Positions 36,501 through 49,100 of a stretch of 64,000 nucleotides of DNA are shown here, in pieces. Position numbers and translations under genes: made by a program. Position 1 is the stretch's first letter, and every line of letters starts with the position of its first letter. The stretch comes from Chamaecyparis obtusa (lineage: Eukaryota; Streptophyta; Pinopsida; Cupressales; Cupressaceae). Where the stretch lies: positions 310,001 to 374,000 of the forward strand of contig BSBK01002055.1 in the NCBI GenBank assembly GCA_027943335.1, read 5' to 3'. The notes beneath the pieces are model-generated. The model was not told the origin of the DNA. It saw nothing but the letters and a program-made list of their open reading frames with translations, and ran no database searches.

Positions 36501-37334
36501 TAACTCTTTCGCTAATACTGTCTCCAAAACTGTTTTGTCTGCAAAACTATCTTCGGTAAACTTTGAATAACTTCACTTGTACTACTCCAAACTTTATGCA
36601 CACTGAGATGGGGTATCCTCATACTCTGTAGAAGCTTGAGTTAATGGTGCAAACAAAAATATTGCTCCAGTGGACGTCGCCAACTAAATCTTCATCGGGT
36701 GCTCTGTCAGGATCACTGTATCCATACTTAGACAATTTCTTCCTTCAACTTGCCATACTTGCATTCCAGATTCTGTGCTCTTAGTAGAGATCATATGTTG
36801 CCATAATGACAACATCTATGCATCCACATTAGCCAAATTGCAAAAAAAATGTCATAAATGAAATCGATGGTCGGTGTAAGTTCGCAAGCCTCTGACACAT
36901 CTTATGAAAAGATACACCCACTATCGAATGGAGATGGTGTCATAGAGCCTGGGCCCATGGAAAATTAATGCCGAAACATAGGAAATATTAAGCAGTTGGA
37001 CTTAGGAGAAATTAAATCATCGGGCACTGGGAACTTAGGAAAGATTAAACTCAATGACTTAGGAAGTATTAAAGGGGACCCCGCCAACATATGAAAAACC
37101 TAACCGTAAACATGGTAAAGTGGTCTTTTAATAAGCACATGCAGATGTAAGGTTTTTAAGTGGCCCAAAAATTAACATGAGAATAGAATAGAAATAGGGC
37201 ACACTTAGTGCTTTTCTTAGGTAATGGCTAGATTTTCAAAAATTTGCACCAAGGGTTTATGCCAGAGACCTAAAAACAACTGTAGAGACCAGAAGAAGAA
37301 TAGTGAGGGCAAGAAAATTTTCTAGGTGCTAATA
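33512..37334 (-). mobile_element. Element C 5' LTR, interrupted by element D
   Basis: Two segments (33512-35465 and 36851-37334) match the left LTR. The part matching 25625-26004 of the left LTR (about 380 bp) is missing and 35466-36850 stands in its place. 1954 + 484 bp + 380 bp gives the 2.82 kb of the other LTR. Confidence 0.88.
35466..36850 (-). mobile_element. Element D: truncated copia element (5' LTR, PBS, start of gag)
   Basis: On the minus strand an LTR (about 36848 down to 35835; plus-strand edge TGTTAGAAATAGG) is followed by a perfect initiator-Met primer-binding site (35821-35832). Then comes the start of a gag-like coiled coil, ATG at 35763 (MDMDQLQKNLEEALEQIDML, RNSLRRKYEDAKNVIDKLKG). 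It ends abruptly at 35466. The LTR carries the CCCTATTAAGAGTC/GGTTAAGG blocks of the copia family also seen at 8549 and 40424. The rest of the element and its second LTR are absent, so this is not a simple insertion. Confidence 0.8.
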
Positions 37335-37339
37335 AGTTC

Positions 37340-37834
37340 TTAACATAAACTTAAGTAAAATTCAATATCTGCATAGATAAAGATGCATTAGGACATATCT
37401 GAGAAAAATAGAGAATTTCATTTTATGTTGAGCATCAGTGTCTTGACCGAGTTATCATTGTATGTCAAGAACCTATTGTGGCTGAGATTCTATATACACT
37501 AATCTATGTCTTAATAGTTATATTGACCGACCTTGTGTTAGCTGAGGTTAACATGAGTTTGTCGAGACATCTGTATCCCACTTAGAATTTTGTACAAAGC
37601 ATTTATGAGGCCCTAATTTGACTTTTTGGAATCTATAAAGAGGAAATTTTCTGCCCATTTCTTTTCACCAAGAGAATTGAGATTTCTTTGAGAGATTTAG
37701 AGTGCGAGCAACTAGTTTATCAAAGGCAATTCTGAATCTTTTTAGTGTGTCATCAGCAAAAATCATCTAGAGGGCACTTACGAGAAAGGTACACTACCAA
37801 GAAAATATTTATTTTTCAGAAATTTTAAATTAAA
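37340..37834 (+). other. Element B inter-ORF leader
   Basis: Non-coding sequence between the element C insertion and ORF2 of element B. AT-rich with repeated TGACCGA/TTGACCGAG-like words and no coding frame. It ends AATTTTAAATTAAAATGG, giving ORF2 an A-rich start context. Confidence 0.5.
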
Positions 37835-40800
37835 ATGGCATCATCATCATCTACTACAATGAAGAAACAAGGGATGGAAGTTTTCAATGCACAATTGGTA
37901 AGGAATGAAGTTTGCAAGCCGCATAAATTTAGGGCAATTATGGAAACTGCAATTAAGGGAGATCTTATCAGCCCCCTATCCTCAATTCCAGAGAGTGTGT
38001 TGATAATGAATGACATTAGGTCTTGTTACATGTGCAAGATCGGAGACATCAGAGATTGTGAGACTAGGGAGGCATACAAAAAATTCTGTGATAATGGTGT
38101 GTTGAAGCTAGACTATAAATCGGTTGCCAAACAAGGGTTAGTGCATGCCTTAGATTTCCCACAAAATTTTATGGTTGAATGGATAAAAATAGTGTTGAGT
38201 CAAGTGCATGACATGCAATTATGGCTAGAAGATGGACCCATGAAAATAACGAAGGAAATAATTCACCAAGTCATTGGATACCCTAAAATTCAAGGAAAAA
38301 GAATAATGAAGTGTTCAAGTAAAAAAGAAATTCAAGAAAACACATAGGCAGTATGGAACAAGTGTGGATTGATGATTTCTACCATCACTGATCAGGAAAT
38401 TGACTTTTCTATTAGGGTTATCTCACACAAATTCTACCAATCTAGTCAGTTGGACAATGTCCCCTATATGGCAGTGGACCAGGCATGGAAAATCATCAAT
38501 AAGAAACACACGTATGATCTTTCCAAGCTCCACCTAACTCAGCTTGCTGAGAACCTCAACTCAATCTGGATTCAAAGAATTCCATGTGTAAGTTTGGTTC
38601 TTTGCTATTCTATCTATTCTTTTACATACAGAAGTGTTTTCCTACTATTGCAAGTGTGATATGGGATAAGAAGAGACACATTACTATTCAAATAAGTGAG
38701 TTCATAGGTCAGATAGGAGATAGTTTTAATGGTGTAATGGAGAACTATTTTTTTGAGTTCAAGAAGAAAATGAGGAAGAGGAGTAGAGTTCCCATGTCAT
38801 TAATTGAGAAGTATAGCAAGGATATATGTTTTCTAGTCGACACAGACTTTACTTATGCACAAGCAGTCTTTCCTAGGGTTTCATGGCTAATGCCATTACC
38901 CTATGAAGTAAACATGGATGAAACTAATGCTACTATTACAACCCTCTTGGCTGAAGAAACTAATGATAAAGAACCCTATTTTGGAACATACAATGAAGCC
39001 AAATCTAAAATCACTATGGGTTTGATGGCTGGAACTATAGAGAGAAAGAGGAAGAAAATAGTAAAGAATCTGGAGAAATATGTGGAAGAAATAGAGAAAG
39101 ATGCACCACTTGAGTTAACCCAAGTATTGAAAGAGGATGAACCAAGTGACTCTAGTGATAGTGAAGAAGAAGAAGAAGTTAAAGTAGAAAAGAAGAAAGG
39201 TAAGAAGCCATTAATTGTCGAGCCCCCAATCAAAAGAAGGATACTGAAACCTAGAGTGTCATCGACACCTATGCTTAGGCCTAGAATAAGGGGAGTAGCT
39301 TCTGAGACACCAAATAAATCCTCTGCATCAAGTAAACAAAAAGATGTTCAGCCTAAGGCAGTGCCGAGAAAGGCTAACAAAAGGCCTAGGAGGAAACTTG
39401 TTTTGGAACAAGAAGATGATGAGGAAACTAAAAGTGATCAAGAGGTGAAGAAGAAAATTGAATTGTAGAGTGTAAAACCTACTGTGGATGAAATATGCCA
39501 CAAAATCACAAGCACTATAGGAGTACAATAATTAAAGGGATTAAAATTTGGAAGCATGAGTATAGGAGACAAATAAAAAGTTGAAGATGGTATTCTTGAA
39601 ATGATTTGCATTTTCAAGATGTTACCTATTCAATTGGAAAATTGGATTCCTAAGGAGTTAAGCAATAGGGTAGCACAGAAATGGGAATATGCTCTTAATA
39701 TAGAGAAACAAATAAGGGAGAGAACCCTAGCACAAGTTGAATCAAGTTTAACCCCTATAAACATTAGAAAAATTATGGAACAATACAGAGAAAATTTTGA
39801 TCATAAGCTTAGAGTTTATTTAATCCTTCAACACAAGGTTGAAGATGTTGTACAAGAAAGTCTAAGGACTTGGAAAATAGTGTTTGGATTGTCAATTGAC
39901 AAGGATGTAGATAAGGATCCTAGTACATCTAAGGTTGTTGAGCCTGACATAGACCAGAATGTAATGGAATTACCCAATCCAAAGACTGAAGCTCCTAAGG
40001 TGGAAGAAAATCAGAAGGTATCAGAAGTAAAAATTGTTGATATAACAGAGGATACCCCAATAAAGACTCAGGTATTGACCGAGGAGGATATACAAGTCAC
40101 GAAAGAAAAAGACACATCTTTTCTAGGCATAAATATTGTACTTTTATAAGTAAAATCAGATTGATCAGAACTAGAAAATCAACCCACATCTATCGAGGAG
40201 TTACAAAAAGATCAAGGCGAGTAGTAAGAAGTAAAAGCTACTAGTCCTCATGTGAAGGATAAGGGAACAAAAAAAGAAGAAGTAAAAGACAAAGCTATTG
40301 AGGTACAAGAGCCTAAGGAACAAGAGACAATACAAGCTCTTGTATAGATGTTGAGTGGGAGCACACCAAAGAAGGCACTTAAGAAGAAAGTGAAAGTTTT
40401 TTCACTAGAGGTAACCATTGATGTGTTAGGAATGGGAACACTGGGAGGGGGGGTGAATTAGTGTTCACTGAATTTTATCTTTTCATTCAAGCTTTAAAGT
40501 GAACTTAAATGCTTAAGTACTAAAATGAACATCCATATAAACATGAAACATGAAATCAACACATAACACCAATATGGTTATGGGGAAACCCAAATAGGTA
40601 AAAATCCTAGTGGGAATTGACACCCACTAATATTCTGCACTAGTGTTTTATGATCCTTGTTAGAATATCCTTAACCCTGTTAAGAGTTTCTTTACAATGT
40701 ATTAAGTATAGTAGACCTTGTCAAGGGTCAGACCCTATTAGGAGTCTTTTACAATAAACTCTATTAGGGGTGTGGATGCACTATCCTAGAGCTCACTACT

Positions 40801-42431
40801 CAAGTGGTGAAGGCTACTATCCTCTAATCTCAGATACACACTATATTTGTCGAATGAACTATCACTGTGATATTGCTTGTCTGATCCATCCCTTTGATAC
40901 ACTGATGCTTTGACCTCTTGCAAAGCTCTAATACATCTTATAGAATCTTCACACACTTTTTCTCTGCTTATCTCAATTCTATATCCACTACCATCTTAAT
41001 TACAATGGGTGCATCTCATATTTATATGCGCATACAAAACAAATAACTAGGTCGACCCTTTAACTGATTACATACAATGCTTCCAATTGAATTGGCTCAA
41101 GAATGTTTACAGAAAAACATATTTACATTTCAAAAACCTAATTACAATAGGTGCATAGCCTTTACAACATTAGAATATAACCTCAAATCAAAATGTTAAT
41201 AGTCGGCTGCTTACTCTATTCTTCTCTGGCACACACTAGCTGTGTAACTTCAACTATTTGTAGCTTTGACATACTTGCATATCTGATCATGCGCTCATAG
41301 ACTAAGCATGAATATAGTCTAACAAACTTATCTTCTAGGGCACACACCATAACTGGGTCATACACATGTCCATTGATGCTTTGAGCTTCAGGGACTCTAT
41401 ACATTGTCTAGTCTTCAACACTTAACTAATTTCTGAACTTCTCATGAAGTTTGCTAACTCCAAACTACTATATGACTTTGTTTCCATAATGAAAACACTA
41501 TATCAAGTCATATACACCAGAATATAGCTAACTTGCCAACATGATGAATATATTGTTATTCAAAAATGGGATTCTTATAACTTATCTTATGAGTAGATAC
41601 AAGTACTACAAGATTTATTGAAGAGGAAAGGAAGATTGGAAGAACTAAGAAGAGAACATCATCAAAAGTAGGTTTTGTATGAAATCAAAGAATTCTTTAA
41701 TGATGCTTTTGAGTTGTTTGATGTAAATAGTTTTGCTCCCATACTGGAACGACTTATCCATATTGTTCAAAAAGTAACTAATGAAGAAAGTGGAGCCAGT
41801 GATAAGTTGTTGCAGTGGTCAGAAAGAAAGTTCAACATCAAGATGATGCAAAAAAGTATGTACCAAGATTGTAGTGAAACAGGTAGCACTTTCCACTTTG
41901 GTAATAGAGTCAGAAGAAGTTGTTGTGAATGCACAATCTCTGCTTACTATACTTTGCAATGTATAATAGTTCACTGAGGATAATCAAGGACTGGTTGATA
42001 AACTACAAAAAGAACTAAAGTCCACTAGTCAAGCCTTAAGCTTGGATGCAAAAACCAATGCAAGACATTATGCCAAGCTTATGCATACACAAGGATGGAT
42101 AGCCAAACTAATGGCTAATGATGGAAAGATAAGGGCTTGTCTACTATCTATGTAAAAAATTTTGACACCTCACCTGGAGGTCATACAAAGAGAGTTAGCC
42201 AAGGCTAAGGACTTAACACAAAAGGATCCAAATTTGTCTACAGCTGAGAGCCTAGTTCATCTAGCTGCTGAGCTAGAAGTGCAGTCTGAAGTTTTAAATG
42301 TTGCTACAGGAGGATGGGAAACTGTACTACACATGGTTATGATGCTGCACAAACCATTTCAGGAGAAATACTTCACAATCCCCACTACAAAAGAGATTCA
42401 TCGTGCCAAAAACAAGGGGGAAATTAAGTGA
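37835..42431 (+). pseudogene. Element B ORF2: long uncharacterised protein
   Basis: Starts MASSSSTTMKKQGMEVFNAQ at 37835. Recognisable parts in order: a folded-looking N-terminal domain (NDIRSCYMCKIGDIRDCETR, FMVEWIKIVLSQVHDMQLWL, GPMKITKEIIHQVIGYPKIQ), a second block (QLDNVPYMAVDQAWKIINKK, KKRHITIQISEFIGQIGDSF), an acidic then basic low-complexity tail (SSDSEEEEEVKVEKKKGKKP, 39140-39460), a helical block (39601-39900, RKIMEQYRENFDHKLRVYLI), a Lys/Glu/Pro-rich part (to about 40418), and a helical C-terminus (ELQKELKSTSQALSLDAKTN, LAKAKDLTQKDPNLSTAESL) ending at 42431. It has several stops, mostly TAG, at least one frameshift near 38590 and a solo LTR at 40424-41541 across which the frame continues. 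No enzyme motif was found. It lies where pol should be, but is not pol. Confidence 0.65.
40424..41541 (-). mobile_element. Copia solo LTR inside ORF2 of element B
   Basis: TGTTAGGAATGGG...CTTGCCAACA, 1118 bp, flanked by a perfect 5-bp TSD TGATG (40419-40423 and 41542-41546) and with no internal region, so it is the product of LTR-LTR recombination. It lies in reverse orientation and shares blocks with the copia LTR at 8549-9841. Confidence 0.93.
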
Positions 42432-42481
42432 CATGACATGACAAATGAAAGGTAACAAAGTTTTGTATGTATATATATCTT

Positions 42482-42574
42482 AGGGGGAGTATTCTACTAA
42501 TACTAAGTACTTTTATAAATACAAATATAATGTCATGACAAAGTGTTTTTTCAACTAATGTCAAAGGGGGAGAT
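42482..42574 (+). promoter_or_regulatory. Two polypurine tracts of element B
   Basis: AGGGGGAG at 42482-42489 and AAAGGGGGAGAT ending at 42574, next to the LTR start TGTAGATC. The doubled tract resembles the copia element at 8299-8548. Confidence 0.8.
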
Positions 42575-43791
42575 TGTAGATCTCTATAGTTTTGTTGACT
42601 ATTAGTGACTCGCACTTAGTCATTTATCTAGGCAATGATGGTTTGTCATCACTATGATCGAGTCATTATGTAAAGGCCAAGTTATATAATGTATACTTAC
42701 TGAGAAGTAGTACTGTCGAGTAAACTTATGGTCACTATGCATTTTTGTATTAGCTGAGTCAAGTTTTGTCAAGCCATGTATGCAATGATTACTGAGTGAT
42801 AGAGATATCAACATATGCCGAGTACAATGATTTCTGAGTATCAGGAACATCATTTGCTGAGTTAGCTAGAAATGACATATGAGTTTTTTATGGCACAGTG
42901 ATTGAGGTAAATCATTTTGGCTGAAATTCATGTTTTGTATTTTGTTTGTTTAGGCAATTATGGAGGTAATTACTCATCTATTTTGCAATCATTGATCCCT
43001 ATGTAATACTTAAATTCCAATAAAAAATTAGTAAGACTTAAGAGGCAAAAGGAGTTAATCTGAACCGTAGATCTTGAATCATGAAGATGTTTTGTTGTTT
43101 ATATAAGTATAAGATCTAAACCCTAAAACTTAAGAGAGAGTGAAAGAGAGGATGTGAAGGGTATGAAGGAATGAGCAGAGAACCACATTCAGTGAAGCAT
43201 TCAGATAGAGTTCAGTGACCAAGTTAAGTAGTGAATGGACAACATAGAGATAAATTTGATAGAAGAGATCAATACAATACTGTAAAGAGAATATCTATAA
43301 TCTGCATATAGTGCAAACTGAAGGATCAGGTATTGAGACATTCTAACAAGTGTATTAGGGTAAATCTCTTAACTGAGTGGTCCTAACATACCTATTGTAA
43401 TCTCTTAACTAAGTGCTTACTTTTTTGTGAGTTTTAAATCCTTAGCAAGGTAGACTGTATAAGTCTTTGCACTCTAAACAAGGAAGACCCCTCATAGGGT
43501 AGATCACTTTTTTATCAAATTTTGTAAGCCCTAATAGGAAAACTTATTACTGTAGTAGTGAAGATTTGTGGTTATCATCCCCACCCCAGTTTTACCTTTC
43601 AAGGGTTTCTGGGTAACCAAAATTACTATGGTATGAGTACTTTCATGAACATTGCTTAGTATGTTAGTTACTTTATTTTGCGGAAGTAATGTTGATGCTA
43701 TGATAAAGTTTTATACAATGTTAAAAGTTAAAGTAGGTGATATTTGATTTACTCCCCCCTCTCAGTATCTTTTCACAACTTTATTTCCAAC

Positions 43792-43792
<1 letters not shown>
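42575..43792 (+). mobile_element. Element B 3' LTR
   Basis: 1218 bp, same ends as the 5' LTR, TATA box at 43100-43106, followed by TSD TATAT. Confidence 0.93.
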
Positions 43793-45982
<2,190 letters not shown>

Positions 45983-47175
45983 TGATGAGGCATATTAATG
46001 TCTTAATTTTGATATAGTTTTCACAGTTTGGACACACTCTTTGTGCTTTGACAAAACATTTCTAAACACTTCTAGTAAATATCTTGTGAACTTGTGCCAG
46101 AAACAACTAGAACCTACTAAACCTATGGGTAGTGTGTATGACATGTTTTGCTTAATATTATACATAGAATGCAGTATTTCATATAACTATTTTAAACTAT
46201 GTTCTAATATCTGAGTAAAAGTAGGAATGTTATCTTGCATATGTGTTCCAGATGTTGTTAACTTTTTAGGAGAATGAGGAGCGACACAAAGAGTGGTGAT
46301 TACTGCATTTAAGGAGGAGGATAATGGAGACTGGTCATGGAAAAGAAAGCGCAATTCAGTTTCATTGGATAAGTTGTGCCTACAAAGGAGTTGTTGTTCC
46401 AGAGAATATAGAGGATACAACTTGCTATATTTTCTACAAGTTGTTATTATGTTGCTTGGTAGTAAATTTACTATGTCATGTTATGTTTGTTCAAGACTTT
46501 TTATGTTATGTTTTTAATAAGCATCCAATCCTCTATATAATGGATTTGGATCATCTTAGTAAGCTAATGAGAAAATAGATAATGTTGATTTAGATTCAGA
46601 AGTTACTCTTTTCTATTCTTCATGAATTATTCAGTTTTTATGTAATCAAAGAAGGATTTTAATGGAAGAGTGATTTTGAAGTACTTGTGTTCATAGTTAA
46701 TTGAAGCCAACCAAGGGGGCCCACTTGGGAGGTGGAATAGATTTAGGTAGAATAGATTCATTTCTTGTAGTTTCCTATTTTTAGATAGATTTACTATATT
46801 AGTCTTGCAGCATTATTATTGTGAAAGTTTCTGTAGCACTTGCAAAAAATGATCATAGTGGATGTTCTGAGTTGTTAATTAGTTTAGGTTCATTTTTAAG
46901 CTTTTTGCAATTATCTGTTGTTAGCCAAGGTGTGTTTATTATTTTGTAGTAGCAGTATAGATTCTTCCAATGCATTTTACTTTCCTACAGCATAGGTGTT
47001 ATGAATCCTAAAAGAACTTAGTGCACAAACTATGCTGACCCATTTCAAGTCCTATGTCCCTTGGTTGAAAATTCAAGTGTATTTCATGATGGAATAGGTA
47101 ATCCTTAGAATATATATATTATCTTTGAGAGAGAGACAATGGTGTGATTATCTTCATCTATTGTGAAACCATACA
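45983..47175 (+). mobile_element. Element E 5' LTR
   Basis: 1193 bp with a TATA box at 46534-46540 (CCAATCCTCTATATAATGG context). The 3' LTR has a 28-bp extra block near 56660 that is missing here. Confidence 0.92.
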
Positions 47176-47179
47176 TTTT

Positions 47180-47197
47180 TGGCACCACTGCCAGGGA
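47180..47197 (+). promoter_or_regulatory. Primer-binding site of element E
   Basis: TGGCACCACTGCCAGGGA, close to the TGGCGCCGTTGCCGGGGA site typical of Athila elements (tRNA-Asp). Confidence 0.8.
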
Positions 47198-47244
47198 TGG
47201 TGTGAAGCTAGGAACCTTCATGAGTCATTTATTTTCAGATTAGT

Positions 47245-49100
47245 TTGTTAGCTAGGAACTACAAAGTTGTGGGCTTGATTAACAAGTCACCAATTTCTTG
47301 CATACATCAAAGAAGGAGAGATGTCCATGGTAGATTCCTTCCTAAGGAGCCTGTAAAACCAAAAGAAGAATTTGAAGAACCTGAACTGTCATTTCTTGAC
47401 GCAAGCCTAGAGTTTACTGCATCATCATCTTCAGTAGAAGAAGACATCCAGAAAACATTTGACCTCTGTCCATTTGAGGAAATATTGGACAGCTTCCATA
47501 CTAACCCCACTTCAGGACCACCTGTTGTCTAGAATCCCCCAACAATTACCAACTTCCAGCCACAGTTTCAATATCCCATACCTCCAGCTATGGTAGCTCC
47601 CACATTTCCATTTCCAATACCAAGTCTTTTCACTAATCCCAATCTCAAAAATATACTTGCATCAGCATTACCAAATTTTTATGGTCTCATCATAGAGGAT
47701 CCTGATACTTTTCTGTTTGAATTTGATATCTTGTGCCGAAGCTTTGACTATAATAATGATAGTCACAAGCTAAAATTATTCCCAACCACACTAAAAGAGT
47801 CAACTTTAAAATGGTTTATGGGCTTGGGGGAAAATGCAGTAGAAAATTGGGATGATATGAGAGGCTTTTTTCTTAGGAAGTATAAGGAATATTGCAGGGG
47901 AAATGATTCAAAAGGTGATGACATTTTTAGAATGTCATAACGGGAAGATGAAACATTAGAAGATTATATATCTTGCTTCCTGTTCAACTTACAAAAGAAC
48001 CCACAACATACCCTATAGGAGTCCCAGAAGCTAATTTTTCTTAGAGGAGTAAATGAGAACTATCTTGAAGCATTGGATCTGATGGCAGGATGAGATATAT
48101 CCCAATCTTCATGGGATGACCTTCAGAAGATTTTTCAAAACTACTCTAGGTTAGCAATAAAGAAAGGAAGGGGATTTTACTCAACAATAGCTAAGGGAAG
48201 TGGCTCTAGTATTTCAAAGATGGAAATTTCAAATTTATTGTCTGATCTCAAGCAAGACATCATCAATGATGTCACCACACATTTGGATACAATGGCTACT
48301 AAGAGGAAACATGCAGAGGTTGAGGTGCAGTTAGCTGAGTACTGTCCACACTGCCGGAAATAGAAGAAAGATTGTCACTGCAAATTGGCTGCTAATGTGG
48401 AAAACTAGCATCTTCCAACTAAGTATCTAAAGATAGAAGGAGAAGATGAGCAAGTATTCTTCATTGTTCAACATCAACCATGGGCCCCACATCAAGGTAT
48501 GCCTCAAGACCCTTTACAAAATTCAAATCCATATAGTAATCAATGGCAAAATCATAGTGTCTAAGGTCCTCCACAATATAATCAACCTAATTGGAACAAT
48601 GCTTGGCAAAATAATCCACAAAGTCAATGGTATCCTCCACAACAACTTTAATGGCCATAGTTCCCAAACCAATGGCAACCACCCCAAGGGAATTGGTAGT
48701 CTACAAACCAATCGAGAGGACCTCAGCAATGGTCTAATAGTACTGGATACCCACCTTTACCACCTCCAGCAAATATACCTTCACTAATGCCACCACCTGC
48801 AAGTTCTGGACCTCAAAAATAGATACAGTTGCCTACACAACCTTAGCCAAATCCAAATAACTAGCAACCACAACAACCAATGTATGTTTTTGATGCTCAA
48901 CAGTATCTTGCTTATGCTCTAAGTGTCATAGATATAAATTTGAGATCTGGTACAACCCTACCAACACCTGAACCACCTCTTATAACTGAAATACCAGATC
49001 CTCCTACAACATCAGCACCAACAACTTCTCTGCCGCAAACAGTTGACCTAGCCAATGTAACTAGTTCAGCTCAAACTGCAGTTGAACCTCCTTTTCCATA
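47245..49100 (+). pseudogene. Element E gag
   Basis: Starts MLARNYKVVGLINK at 47245. The capsid lies at about 47640-48170: LPNFYGLIIEDPDTFLFEFD, KLKLFPTTLKESTLKWFMGL, NWDDMRGFFLRKYKEYCRG, EDYISCFLFNLQKNPQH, LMAG-DISQSSWDDLQKIF. Then a Gln/Pro/Asn-rich tail (48460-48860). A cysteine cluster YCPHCRK-KKDCHC (about 48340-48385) stands where a zinc finger is expected. Most breaks are TAG in Gln-rich sequence, and the frame is the same as that of pol. Confidence 0.85.

Larger units (their letters stand above)
23668..37334 (-). mobile_element. Element C: Tat-lineage Ty3/gypsy retrotransposon
   Basis: Inserted in element B with a perfect TSD AGTTC (23663-23667, 37335-37339). Left (3') LTR 23668-26487, internal 26488-33511, right (5') LTR 33512-37334 with a copia fragment in it. 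The LTR ends are worn (outer CA is TA or GA). On the minus strand the order is gag, protease, archaeal-type RNase H, RT, degenerate RNase H, integrase. Confidence 0.9.
20985..43792 (+). mobile_element. Element B: copia-like LTR retrotransposon without pol
   Basis: LTRs at 20985-22198 and 42575-43792 start TGTAGATCTC and end TTTCCAACA. The 5-bp TSD is TATAT on both sides (20980-20984, 43793-43797). A primer-binding site follows the first LTR and polypurine tracts precede the second. After removing element C and the solo LTR the internal region is about 5.6 kb. It holds two ORFs: coiled coil plus zinc knuckles, and a long unknown ORF. No protease, integrase, RT or RNase H is visible, so B would depend on a relative for movement. 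Confidence 0.9.

Noticed and set aside
46187..46578. Open frames with cysteine-rich peptides in element E LTRs
   Set aside because: Both LTRs carry related but non-identical frames (also near 56460-56687), and they overlap the TATA region. There is no sign of selection for protein.
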